NCBI GenBank assembly: GCA_021234155.1
Contig: JAJEKV010000157.1
Span: 800,694-864,693, forward strand
DNA from: Isoetes taiwanensis
Taxonomy: Eukaryota; Streptophyta; Lycopodiopsida; Isoetales; Isoetaceae
Direction: 5' to 3'
Length of the DNA stretch: 64,000 nt
Shown here in pieces: positions 12,084 through 23,537 of the stretch. The notes under the pieces are model-generated. The model had not been told where the DNA came from, did not search any database, and worked only from the letters and a program-made list of their open reading frames with translations. Each line of letters opens with the position of its first letter. Within the stretch, counting starts at the first letter, position 1. The translations under genes were made by a program, and so were the position numbers.

Positions 12084-12476
12084 ATGGGCAAGCCAGAAGG
12101 ATCACAAAACAAGGGATATACAAGAGCCAGGCTCCTGGAATTGATCAAGAAGGCTGGTCTTGATCTCAACGCACTTTGCAGAGCAGAGGCTGAAAATGTG
12201 GCGCAGCCTACTAAGTTGTTTTTGGAAAGAATTGTTGACAGATACCAACTGGCTGGGCCATCCATTTTTTCTGCCAGTAAGAAGAATCCGATTCCTAGTG
12301 TTAAGAGTTTCTTTACCAATGTTGGAGATGGATCAAACAAAGAAGCACCATGCCCTGATAGTACACACATTCCTGATATTACACACATTGCTGATATAGA
12401 GGTCCCTGAAACTGAAGACACGAATCCTATTAGTGAAGATGATGCTGACGAAAATCTCGTCATACAGCCCAACCAG
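12084..12476 (+). CDS. Penelope-like element ORF1, exon 1 (copy D)
   Basis: 131 codons from ATGGGCAAGCCAGAAGG to AACCAG, followed by the donor GTTTTT. The start is chosen at MGKPEG because homology to copy B begins exactly there; an upstream in-frame ATG at 12,021 gives a hydrophobic leader that is not shared. The protein has a basic, helical N-terminal third (RARLLELIKKAGLDLNALCR) and a low-complexity middle. An SVKSFF stretch (12,297-12,314) sits where copies A and B have a full PIP box; here the leading Gln is replaced. The tail is acidic (SEDDADENLVIQPNQ). Function unknown; an N-terminal part of a retroelement protein is inferred from linkage to the reverse transcriptase in copy A. Confidence 0.65.
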
Positions 12477-12562
12477 GTTTTTAAAGGGCTTCTTATATTG
12501 GATCTTGCTATGATTGTCTTTTATCCTTTGTTTTATGGTATTTATCTTTAAGAATTTTTGTT

Positions 12563-12680
12563 GGTGAAGGGCGAAGAGCCGAGTAAAATAATAGCTTACC
12601 TGTCAGCGCTTGTATCTTTACCCAGATTATGGCTAATTGATGCATGGTTTGCTGCAGGTAACCTATTTTACTCCTCCAAT
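12563..12680 (+). ncRNA. Conserved structured segment in intron 1 (copy D)
   Basis: Outer stem P1: GAGTAAAATA (12,581-12,590) pairs with TATTTTACTC (12,664-12,673). An internal loop (ATAGC against CC) separates it from inner stem P2: TTACCTG (12,596-12,602) pairs with CAGGTAA (12,655-12,661). CAGC and GCUG can extend P2, and TTACCC...GGCTAA can form a small inner hairpin. The segment differs from copy B at three positions in about 105, although exon 1 nearby is far more diverged. CAG/GTAAC within P2 resembles a splice donor, and AAG at 12,552 could be an acceptor. If spliced in as an exon it would place a stop (TGA) five codons in. Alternatively a frame starting VKGEEPSK could be coding; the three differences from copy B are synonymous in it. 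Confidence 0.6.
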
Positions 12681-13630
12681 ATCTTTATGATTTTGTGGAT
12701 GTATTGAGGTCTGCTACAAGCTGGAGGTCTGCTACCACTTGTAGTATATGAATTTCGGAATCTGAACCTATTTCTTCTTTTTTAATTTCTTTTAAACTCA
12801 ATAATATGCTGGTAAGATTTTTTGATCTCATTTGAAGGTGTAAATCTATCATTTCTGCCTAATGGATCTGTATGTACATTGATTAGCCAGCTTGATGGCA
12901 TTTTATTTTGTCTATGACTTTGTCTATTTATGCAAAAAGCTGATCATCATTTAGCCAGCATGATTTGTACTATACTTTTTCTGCTCCTTGTCTTGTTGGA
13001 GACTGGATCATAGTGCTTTGCTTTATGTAACTTTTTTGCCTGATTGGCTTATGTATTTGGTTAACAAATTCTGACACCGACTTCTTCTGGATAATTTCTT
13101 TTCAGTTTTTATTCATTCTGGTTTATATGCATATGGCCGAGATGTTTAAGCATCATGGGCTTTGTTCTCCTTATTGTTTAAATTAGGAATATGGTTTAGA
13201 AAATATCCTTACTGTTTTGTATTTGGGATTGGAACTTGGTTGCATTTTTATAGCAGCAATAATATAATCTGTGGTCTCCAGCACTAATTGCCTCTACTCT
13301 TATTATTTTGGGAAAATACTTTCTCTGTTTATGCTTTGTTTCTTGGCCTGGTTCTTATTATTCTCTTTGCTGCAAAATATTGTGTTTCATCTTTCTTGTC
13401 TTAACACATTTACTCTAAAGGAAGTGATGTGGGATTAGTATGTTTCTTGTAGCCATTGCACCTTTGCCACATACATGAAACTTTGGTTTTTGCATAACAT
13501 TTGTTTTCTGTTGTGACATGATACTTGCTTTTTGGGTCCTCAAGGCTCCCCTGTTTTGGGACTGATAAGATCTTGGAAATCCTTTGGGATCTTCATGGTC
13601 AGCCGATGCATTCTGGGAATGGATTGGATT

Positions 13631-13632
<2 letters not shown>

Positions 13633-13690
<58 letters not shown>
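13633..13690. repeat. (TA)n microsatellite at the element junction
   Basis: About 29 TA units. It marks the point where copy D of the Penelope-like element meets the GAATCT element. The same junction in copy C carries an even longer tract. Confidence 0.95.
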
Positions 13691-13691
<1 letters not shown>

Positions 13692-15552
13692 TTATATATA
13701 TAAAATTATTCTATGTGTCCCAGGAAAGGATGTACCCATGCTATATAGAGATTAATGCCAGCCGTCCAATTGGAAATGGAAGGCCATGATGCCGCCACCT
13801 CATGGGAGAGGTCATGCATGGGCATAGAAATATGATGGGGGGCATGCATAGGGGCATGCACCATGTCTTTAAGCCGTCGGATCAAAAGGGGAGGAGAAAT
13901 CATGGCCCTTAATTTTTTATAAAGAAAGTACAAGGAAGCTTCCTTAAAAGTGGATTTGGTGCAACCAATCTTAACCGTTAGATCAAAAGGGGGAGGATAA
14001 ATCCTAGCCATTCATTTTATTAAGGAGGTGAGGTGGCACCCTTTATTTAATGAAAAGATAGTGAGGTGGCAACTCATTAATTATGAAGCTTTCTTGGAAG
14101 CTTCTTTTTCTTGTCGCCTTCAAACGACTTTATCTTGCGGTGGAGGTCTCGGATCAAAGTGGAACCCATGCCGTTGGATTCCTCCCATCAAATGCTTTCT
14201 AATGAGTAGTGGTTTGGCATCATTTCGTGCAATGTTGGATAATCTAGGGGAATATTCATAGAATCTAAGGGAATTTGAGAGATATTGGGATAATCTTTGA
14301 AAATCAAGGGAATCTCAAGAGAATCTTAAGAATCTATGGGAATCTCAAAAAGAATCTAGGGAATCTAAGAAAAAAGGTTTAAGAATTGAGGGAAATCTCG
14401 ATGGAATCTTAGAGATCTAAGGGGATCTTCATAGAACTTAAAGGAATCTATAAGAATCTACATAGAATCTTGGGGAATCTAAACGAATCTTCAAATAATC
14501 TTTGAAAATCTAGGGGAATCTTTATAGAACCTTAAGAATCTAGGGGGATCTTTGTGGAATCTTAGGGAATTGCAGGATTCCAAGGGATCTAGGGGAATCT
14601 TTGACAGTAGGTGCGTTCTATAGGGGAATCTTCTTAGAATCTAAGGGAATCTAGAAGAATCTATATGGAATCTTAGAGAATCTAGAGGAATCTTATGATA
14701 ATATTTGGGAATCTAAGGGAATCTCAAGAGAATATTTAAGAATCTAAAGGAATCTAGAGGAATCTTGGGATAACCTTTGGAATCAAGGAAATGTCAAGAG
14801 AATCTTAACGAATCTATGGGAATCAAAAGAATATAGAGGAATCTAAGAGAATCTTCAAAAAATATTTGAGAATCAGGGGGACTCTTTATGGAATCCTAGA
14901 GAATCTAGTGGAATCTTGATAGAATCTAAGGGAATCTAGGAGAATCTACATAGAATCTTAGGGAATCTAAAGGAATCTTCAGATAATCTTTGAAAATCTA
15001 GGGGAATCTTTGTAGAACCTTAAGAATCTAGGGAATGTTTATGGAATTTTAGGGAATTTAGGGGGAATCCAAGGGGATCTAGGGGAATCCTTGACACTAG
15101 ATGTGTTCTACAGGGGGATCTTCATAGAATCTAAGAAAATCTTGAAGAATCTACATGGAATTTTGAGGAATCTTAGGATAATCTTTGAGAATCTAGGAGA
15201 ATCTCAAGAGAATCTTTAAGAATTCAAAGGAATCTAAGGGAATCTTCATAAAATCTTTGAGTATCTAGAGAATCTTGGTGGAATCTTGGAGAATCTCTAT
15301 AGAATCTTCATCGCATGACTTTAAATTTGACTTCTACTCGAATTTGTACAATTCCTCGAGGAATAATTCGCGGATCTTGGGGAATATAAGCGCACATTGA
15401 TGGAATCTCATAGTATCTAGGGAAATTTTTCTAGAGCCTTTGGAGAATCTTGGAGAATCTTCATAGGATCTTCGTTGGATGGCACTTCATTTGGCTTCTA
15501 GTCGAATTTGTACAGTCCCTCATAGTACAATAACTTGTATATATATATATAT
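13691..15552 (+). mobile_element. GAATCT-repeat element, copy 1
   Basis: The left part (13,700-14,250) is ordinary sequence with the motifs CCGTCCAATTGG, CCGTTAGATC and GAGGTGGCACC. From about 14,250 to 15,480 it is a degenerate array of GGGAATCT, AAGAATCTA and related 10-12 bp words. A higher-order duplication of about 490 bp is marked by GACAGTAGGTGCGTTCT (14,603) and GACACTAGATGTGTTCT (15,092). The element ends at CTTGTATATATATA (15,533 on). No coding capacity is visible. An inverted copy lies at 23,462-25,420 and a third related copy at 38,576-39,805. The class is unknown; it could be a non-autonomous DNA element or a satellite-bearing derivative. Confidence 0.65.
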
Positions 15553-17600
15553 ACACCAGTTCAAATTTCATCCATGAAAATGTCTCATTTGGTCCAGCGA
15601 TCATTTCACCTGCAAGAAGTAAATGTCAAAAATTCTATCAACTCTAGGAGCAACATGGAAGTTTAGGATATGAACCTGTCATGACACATTTTTTTTGTCC
15701 TGCATGGACCACAAAACATCTCATTTCCAACCACTGTTTTAGCACAGATCTGCATATTGTATATTTAATTCTGCAAAACATTACTGGAACAGCTATTGAT
15801 TCATTGAAAATACCCAGTTTTAAATGCCCACGGCCCACCATGAAAACTTTGGAAGTCTTAGGAATATATTTTGCCATAAGCGGTCAGAACGGCAAGCTTC
15901 TAATCTGCGTATGTGGATTGTTTTTTACCGGATTGAAATAGAGGATTCAAATATCGTTTGCTTTCACTGCATCGGGATGGAAATTTGAAAAAACTACCTG
16001 ATTTGGCGTTTTTTGCCAGAGCTTCAGACCGTCCTTATGTGTATGAAACAGGAAGAGCTTCATTAGAAATAGACCTGGCATCTTGCACAAAAGATCGCCT
16101 CAAATACCAGACAGATTTGTCCATTGCAAAGTCGAAGAGTAAATCTGTTGTTTTGGAGCAAGGCCGTGCCCTTGAAATAAGCAAGGATATAGTTTAAAAT
16201 CGGCACAAAAGGACTTACAGATTCAGACGAATAACAAACTCGCAGGCACAAAGAATTATGCAAAGCAATCTATTGGAACTGAATACTAATAATCGAAACT
16301 CATTATTATAGAATATTTTCTTCAGCTGCATTGCATCTCTTGGAGCATACTGATCGCGAAATGGAAAAAAATCGTGACAATAATAGCTAGCGTTTATTCT
16401 GCAAGGAAGATTTATCTGTTCTGCAATTCCAACGATACCAATTTGCTAGGTTGGTTGACTAAACTGACTCTGTCGACCAACAACGGAACTAAAAACAAAG
16501 TTATCATAATGTAAAAGCAAGTGCAAAGCTTTAGGATGACCTGCCAAGTTGATGTCGTACCAATTTCGGCATAAATCAAGCAACCCTCAACCAGCCTCTG
16601 TTCTTCAGGTGCACATGGGAAAATGCCGAATGCCCATTGCTCACAGACTGATGTGAGCTTTGCTATGCCGCAATTGGAAAATAAAGTCTTTGTACCTATG
16701 TTTCATGAGCATTCTCAGAATTGAAGGCAGATCCAAGAATGCAAAAGAAAGGCCGGTCCTTCTGAAAAGCCGGTTCATACTCAGTATCGCCATAGCCGAC
16801 ATCGTAGAGCTCCTAAGGAGCTTAAACGGGAGAAGATTGAACCATTGAATTGAATCGGAATCGAGCTTTCTCGAAACACTAATTACGTGAATCAGGCCAC
16901 GTCTCCAAAGCAATAAATGTGCAGTGCTAAATCATCGACACCTCTTTAACTGACTTCATTTTAATTGGCGGTCTAGATCTCGTGTCGCAATTTGAAGGGC
17001 CTAAGATCATATGCCCTAAAATTTGTACCGTCCTTGTATTTTCACAAGAAAAAAAATCAACGCATAGGATTCTGCCTCCCTCCCTTATCCAACGGTAATG
17101 AGATGTGGGGCATGCCCCATGCATGACCCCATAGATATCCAATGGCTGTTAGTGTGCCACCTCTCCCTCGTAAAAGTAAACGGTCAAGATCAATTTAAAT
17201 ATGTAAACCATCTATATCACGGGACACATCCAAATAATTTTATATATATTACGATATCACCTATATATATACAATTATATTGAATGTAGATAATCTGATC
17301 CCGGCCGTCGATCTCAGATCTGGACGGCCCACGTTGCGCCACCCAGAAAGCCCCTTTATTTGGGGCTTTTGTTTTCGACCGTTAGATTTGGGGATTTAAT
17401 CTGAGCCGTCGGTGTGTAGAATTGCAATGCCACATTATAGCTTGAGTTGGGGCTTTTGATTTAGGCCGTCAGATTTAGAGGAATTAATCTAGACCATTGA
17501 AAAAGAGTCAATGAAATTGAATGCCATTGTGAGGTGGCGCCATGCCATATGGTTTTTTTTTTCAATTTTTTTAAAAGCTTTTAATGATGACGATTCCTAA
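15553..17600. other. Spacer with fragments of the GAATCT-element family
   Basis: At 16,930-17,285 the minus strand shows ATATATATAAAATTATTT followed by ATGTGTCCC, as at 13,695-13,725, plus a CCATGCATGACC stretch: a diverged relative of the left part of the GAATCT element. At 17,286-17,560 a second fragment carries CGGCCGTCGATC, CCGTTAGATTTG and GAGGTGGCGCC. Short frames at 15,681-15,941 and 15,958-16,197 have no recognised domain. Confidence 0.45.
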
Positions 17601-17910
17601 TAATGGCGTGGCATAAAGATTTTTTCTTCTGCATTTTTTTTAGACTCTCTGTATTTGAGGGTTCTGTTCACGAGTTCTTTCTGTTGTTGGCGCTCATGCC
17701 GGCATGTTATCGATCTTCCACACTGAGGGTTGGATTCGGAACACTGAAGTTTGAATCTAAAAGGGTGCTTTGGAGCCGATTTGGAGAAACCGCAGAGCAT
17801 TTTATATTGCGCAGTTGCGGTTGCGGCTATGGCAGATTCGGGTGATGGCGGAGCTGTTAAACCGGCGCTATGCCATGGTCTGGAAACATTTTGCCTTATT
17901 TGAAGGCTGC

Positions 17911-18993
17911 AGGGAACTCCAGTGCTTTGTTCTTAACAGCTGCAGCTCAAAATCTGTTATGTTTGAAGCTAGCAGAGTCTCTGGGTGTCATTATTCCAAA
18001 CCCCTGGATGACATGGTTCCAATTTTATTGTACAATTTATATCCCCCAAAGATAAAAGATACACCTGAAGCACCTGCATTGGCAGAAAAAAAGCTCAAGG
18101 CAATGGGTCCTCTAAAAAAGAATGAATGGGTAATGGTTGCAACGATGCTGCTGGCTGCTACCCTTTGGGTTCTTGGGTATGCAAACAGACCCTCCACTCA
18201 ATTTTCTCTGTGTATCTATGTTGCACTCGATGTTCTCATTTCAGCGTTTGAAATATTGATTTTGTTGCAGTGACTCATTAGGAATTTCAAGCGTGGTTGC
18301 AGCTATGCTAGGGCTTTCTAGTCTGCTGCTGCTGGGCGTTCTCAACTGGGATGACTGCCTAAGTGAGAAATCTGCATGGGATACTCTTGCGTGGTTTGCT
18401 GTCCTTGTGGGTATGGCTAGCCAGCTAACAAATTTAGGTCTTGTGCAATGGATGTCTGACTCTGTAGCAAAGATTCTGGCATGTTATTCGCTCAGTTGGC
18501 CTGCTGTCTTTGGAATACTACAGTGTTCCTACTTTTTTATCCATTACCTTTTGCTAGTCAAACTGGCCATGTTGGGGCGCTATATTCTGCCTTTTTAGCA
18601 ATGCACCTTGCAGCAGGAGTTCCAGGCGTGCTTGCCGCCCTAGCTTTAGCATACAACACTAATCTGTTTGGGGCCCTCACCCATTACAGCAGTGGCCAGG
18701 CAGCTGTATATTATGGAGGTGAGATCATCTATTTCTCACTGAATTAGGATTTTGTGTTGTACTTTGCTATGGTTTAAGAGGGTCAGGGTGGTATAGTGAT
18801 ATTCTTTTCTCCTCTTTAATGTTAGGTTATGCTGGTTTGATTTAGTTTCGCACACTCACTCTTACTGGTCTTTGCAGCGGGATATGTGGAGTTGAAGTAT
18901 GTGTTCAAGATGGGAGCCATTGTCGCGGTATGGAATGGAATTATTTGGACTGTTGCTGGCGCCATATGGTGGAAAGTTCTGGGTCTGTATTGA
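17911..18993 (+). pseudogene. DiT2: Plastid dicarboxylate transporter DiT2-type, C-terminal exons
   Basis: DiT2 proteins are inner-envelope glutamate/malate exchangers of plastids in the DASS (divalent anion:sodium symporter) family. Three exons are visible: 17,911-18,176 (SSALFLTAAAQNLLCLKLAE and KAMGPLKKNEWVMVATMLLA), 18,271-18,718 (LNWDDCLSEKSAWDTLAWF, ASQTGHVGALYSAFLAMHLA, YNTNLFGALTHYSSGQAAVY) and 18,878-18,993 (AGYVELKYVFKMG to KVLGLY and stop). Donors GG/GTATGC and GAG/GTGAGA and acceptors TTGCAG/T and TTTGCAG/C keep phase, so it was copied as genomic DNA. The transit peptide and N-terminal half are missing. About 50 bases are deleted at 18,019 after NPWMTWF, shifting frame. A T is missing near 18,556. 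Both suggest a pseudogene, though the second is in a homopolymer. Confidence 0.9.
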
Positions 18994-21770
18994 CAGCAGA
19001 AATCAGTTGTAGAAAAGGTGTGAGCTGTATTCATCTTTACTTTTTTCCATTTATGTGGAGACTAGCCTATCGGAATAAAGAAGAATTTCATACTCGTAAG
19101 AGTAGAAATTCCATTTAGTAAACATGCAAACATTTTGGATGGACAAAGTTTTAGCTGCTTGCATCTTTCCTGTCCCTGTAGTCTCTTTGTTTCTTCGCTT
19201 CTTTATCACAAGACTCATTCATCATGCTGTTAAATCATGTCAATGTAGCTCCGTGTTGAAAAATCGTATACCACAACCTTATTTGGAAAGGCTTTTTTGC
19301 CTAATGCTGTCGGAGCTGCCAATAGAAGCCAGAGTCGGCTTACAGAAGCTGCAACCTGGTTTGAGATGAGGGCTAGACTAGCGATTTAGGGATTGAACTG
19401 CAACAGATTAACCCTGAATTGCAATTTGCTGCTTGTGTTTTATGTTCTCATCAATTTATATTCTTTTTTCAGGACAACATTGTGATGCAACAAGAATCAA
19501 TGGGCAAGAATATATGATGCCAAAGTTTTAGCCATTCCAAGGATAATAAATCATAAAGTCTGGGTTTCTGAGGAAGTTTGGCGATGCTTAAAGTTGCTCC
19601 TGGAAGGACCATACATGTGCCATGTGTCAGGAGTTTGTTTCTGATTGTTCAAAGATGTTGAGCAATAACAAAAGACATAATATGGCTATCGTGCATAATA
19701 CATGTGACAAGTACAACGTGCTGCAAAATGAGGTTAGTTCACATTATGTTTTGCCTTTATCGAGCATTTTCTGTAACTGTAGTCTCAAGGGGGTGTGCCC
19801 GATGGTTTTACTTACAAGAAACAGGGTATGTTTGATGTTAGAAGGACGATAATTTAATTGGTGATCATTCTATCTGTTCTGCAGTGTGTTGCTCTTCTTG
19901 ATGCATATATGACTTAATTTTGCTGGTACGTACTTAGACTTAATTTTAGAGCTTCCATTAAGCTGGGTGGGCAAGCCCAATATGGCTGCAGGTTTGGCCT
20001 TTTTGTGCTCATGCCAACATGGCAAATGTATCTCAGGCATGTGAAGCTAGGCTTTATGCCTTTTGTGTTTTTGCAAAACTTGAGGCCTGTTTAAATCGGG
20101 AGGCCAGACATGGCGGATATTTTATAGAAGCTTAGAATGGCAGGACCTGATGCCAGTTTGCGGAGTCGGCTCCAACCAGACAGACACACACTTACAGCTA
20201 GCATCGATTCCACTGTTTTTTACAAACACTATTACAGGGAAACAAAGATGGACCGATCTATCTTTTGCTGGATCCAAATTAAATGAGGTTGCTATCCAAG
20301 TTATATTTCTTCCTTTACAGTAAACAGACGAGGAAATTTGGTGCAGGCACGTGCTGGTAAGCTTAACATTCCATCGACAGTAGGATTCATAATTACTGTG
20401 ATTTTCATGGTTCATAGGTGAATCTTATACAATGGTCATATGATACCATCGCAATGAAGTTGGATACTCTGAAATTTGAAGATATAAGTTGTCTGAACGC
20501 TGTCTCTTAATGGAAGACGAGGATCAGGCTGTGTTATTAAATAATTTCATTGTAGCGATGAATACGAGAATCTCAAAGATGCTTTGCCAGATTTGTTGAC
20601 GGCACCTCAACTGCAGACTCAGATTTTCTTTTGCTGGAAAGCATCAGCATCATGTTGCAGCTACGAAATGCCATGTATTCCTTCATCTGCAGTTTGCCAG
20701 CCTCACCGATACTCCATAGTGGAGCTTCAACAATACAGGTTTGGACCTGTTTTTTCTCAAATCCGACCGTGCTCGTGTATTTTGCAGATTTAAATTATCC
20801 GAAGGTTTTGATGCAAAATGTATGCAAAAGGCAAGCTTTTCGTTAACTTTTTTTCACCGTCTGCAGGTTCTACCCAGTTTGAAGAGCGTAATTGATTATG
20901 CATGCACGGTGGATCAAGTTAGAGCAATTGCGCCCTGATTAAAACCACGTTTTAAAGACACGGAGAAAAGGGGAGGGAGTTTCACAAGAACCGTTTTAAA
21001 TGTGCAGTTGGATCCCAGAATAGAAGTAAAGCTATTGCATAGCGGAAAGAAGTAGGTATTTTACCCCTAAACTGCTGTTTCTCTCTCAAATTCAGTTCTT
21101 CCGCCCATTTCTATCTCGAGGATGTTTATCAGAACTTACGGAACGGTTATGATTTACTTGACTAATTTTAACTGTATTTTAGATTTAAATTTGCAGTGCT
21201 GGTTAGATTTAGGATGGACCTTTCAAATGTGAGGTTGCTAGATATTACAAATTTGATGTGTGGTCGTGATGAAAGGAGGCATAGCAGGAAAGGACGGGAA
21301 CAATTGTCAAGAGATGGAGTGCTGCTACGTTAGAACTTTTGAGTTTTTTCTTTTAAATGTTATTACGGATCATGTGACGAATATGCTATTCCTTGGTGGT
21401 GGTTGCTGGAATGAATGAACCTTTGTTCACAAATTGTACTTTGTGATTTCCTTGGAATGCTGGATTATATTTTTCACACAGATCTGATAGTAGATGGTGT
21501 AATATGAAGATCTGAGAATACAGATGTAGTAGTAAAATCAGCCTATTATTTCTAAATTTACTTGCTGTGGAATCGCTGTTGCAGCTCTTGGAACAGCTTA
21601 ATGTCACTAAGGTTGTCTCATATAATGTTGTGAGCTTATAACAAAGAACCACAATAATCACTTGGTAGACATGCCAAAAGGGATATTAAAAAAAAATGAA
21701 AACCTCATATATCTATCAAAATCACATCACAGTAACGCATTTCTTCATGTTTCTTTCCCATGGGTTTAAA
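18994..21770. other. DiT2 3' flank and spacer, no further gene recognised
   Basis: The first few hundred bases after the DiT2 stop could be its 3' UTR. Short open frames further on (for example 20,122-20,415 minus and 20,584-20,793 plus) show no domains. Nothing else could be supported. Confidence 0.35.
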
Positions 21771-21784
21771 TTTGAACATGTCAC

Positions 21785-21905
21785 ATCCATACGTAATCTA
21801 CCCATTGAAATTTGAGTTCCTTTGTTTAGCTGGTGCAAGATATCTATATGTAATCTACCCATTGAAATTTGAGTTCGTTTGTTTAGCTGGTGCAATATGC
21901 AATCT
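21785..21905. repeat. Tandem duplication, about 63 bp
   Basis: The unit beginning GTAATCTACCCATTGAAATT is present at about 21,793 and 21,851 and differs by a few bases. A third, shortened start follows at 21,900. Confidence 0.85.
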
Positions 21906-22139
21906 CCCCATTAGACTTCATCTTGAAACTAGTCCTACAATGGAAGTGCATTCAAATGCCTGCCATGGTTATTTTCTAGACAATTGAAGTAGGCCTTCCA
22001 AAAATCTTATTTTTGATGAGGGATCCTAAGGTCTTACTCCAATTACTGTAGATGGAATCTAATAGGAATTTAAACGTATTCTAGAGGGAAGCACGTTACT
22101 CCTTAATGCTAATAGAAAAATGTTGCGCTTTGACTAGGA

Positions 22140-22985
22140 ATCATAGTTACGAAACACGGCCCACTGGAAACGCAACGGCCCCTAAATTTTAGAAAACGGA
22201 AACGACAACGGAACACGGAAACGGATAACATGGGAATATTCTCTAAAGATGCTTTAAATTTCTTGGAAAAAACAGAGTTTGCTGCATAGTTTTCCAACTT
22301 GATATCCGTATGTTCAGCATACATCATAGTGTATGAACAGACGTGCATTACTGGCATCTAACTGCACAGAAAGGATGAGTGCCCATCTTCACTTGGAATT
22401 TGTTCCCAAAACTATCTTAATTGGCAAGCCTAATACCCAAACTACATACTCCGTTAGGAAGGAATGGATGCCAATTACTGATCTCACATGCTTGTGCTCC
22501 CCTTGTGCTTGGGTTAACAAATGCTAATACTAACTAACTAACCGGCTGTGGAAGGCAGTGCTCATGCAGTAATACTAACTAACTAACCGGCTGTGGAAGG
22601 CAGTGCTCAACACAGGTAAAACATGGACTAACCCAAGACTTTGGAAGGCGTGCTTTCGGCAAGGAGGAACAAAGAACGCCTTTGGCGGGGATGGACAAAC
22701 AAGCGGTCGGAATAGTCGAATCGGGAGCAAAAGAAACAAAGAATACAAAAACACAAACGACACGAAAAGGGAAAACCAAAATAGCTTTTTAGAATTTTTT
22801 TTGTTACAGTTGCAGCGTTTTTTTAACGGACACGACCGTTGTTTGCTTACACTACAGCTTGGCAACGGCTAAACACGCCCGTTGTTTGTATCAGGACTAA
22901 AAACACGGTCGTGGCCGTGTTCACCACGGATTCTTCTAGAAATCCGTAATCAGCCATGGGGACCACGGTAAAGCGGTAGGTGTTT
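22140..22985. other. Spacer with CACGG/CCGTG-rich segments
   Basis: The segment is rich in AACACGG and CCGTGTT words (22,150-22,225 and 22,870-22,930). They include the inverted pair AACACGG and CCGTGTT at about 22,901-22,921, which can form a short hairpin. No gene recognised. Confidence 0.4.
22524..22610. repeat. Tandem duplication, about 45 bp
   Basis: TACTAACTAACTAACCGGCT followed by GTGGAAGGCAGTGCTCA occurs twice in a row with an 8-bp linker. Confidence 0.9.
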
Positions 22986-23461
22986 AAGTAACTATGCTAG
23001 GAATTGACAGATGTTGACATGAGGGTTGACCTGATCTTTGACTGGTTGATTTTGAGGAATCTAATGGAATCTTAAGGGAACATTAGGAAATCTAGAGGCA
23101 TTTTAAGTGAATGTAGGTAAATCTTCTACGTTGGGTACATAAGCTAAAGGATATTTAAGGGGTTATATACATAATATTGAAGAACATTTGCAGTATAATG
23201 GGGGGTCTTAATGGGACCTTAGTAAACGTCAAGGAATCTTATAGAATCTTAGGAAATTTATAACAAGGCAGAGGAATGAAGGTTTTACGACACATTATAA
23301 CTTATGACAATCTCTACAATTCTCACTCTTTTGAAGGAGTTCAACTAAAGGTAACATGTAGACATTTGATAATAAAAAAAGTAACACTTACAGTTGAAGA
23401 TTCTATATAGAGAAATCTCATGAATTTTGTTCCCATATTTCGTAAACCATAGTTCATAGAC

Positions 23462-23481
23462 CCATTTATAGTACAAAAACT

Positions 23482-23537
<56 letters not shown>

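Larger units (their letters stand above)
11756..13640 (+). mobile_element. Penelope-like element, copy D: 5' part only
   Basis: This is homologous, on the opposite strand, to the start of copies A, B and C. It begins with the region around CATGGCCAAGATTAACTGA (about 11,838), continues through a donor-like AAAAAAGGTAAATG, exon 1 (12,084-12,476), the hairpin segment (12,563-12,680) and about 850 bp of intron, and stops at GGATTGGATTTGT. There copies A and B continue towards exon 2, but D runs into a (TA)n tract and the GAATCT element. Exon 1 is only about 60% identical at protein level to copy B, so D is an old, separate copy. No exon 2 or reverse transcriptase follows. Confidence 0.7.

Noticed and set aside
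12563-12680. Hammerhead ribozyme, known from Penelope-like elements
   Set aside because: The CUGANGA and GAAA core is absent. HDV-like and twister cores also do not fit by eye.
13525-13789. Tyr-Ile repeat proteins (also at 23.3-23.5 and 25.3-25.6 kb)
   Set aside because: They are produced by (TA)n microsatellites.
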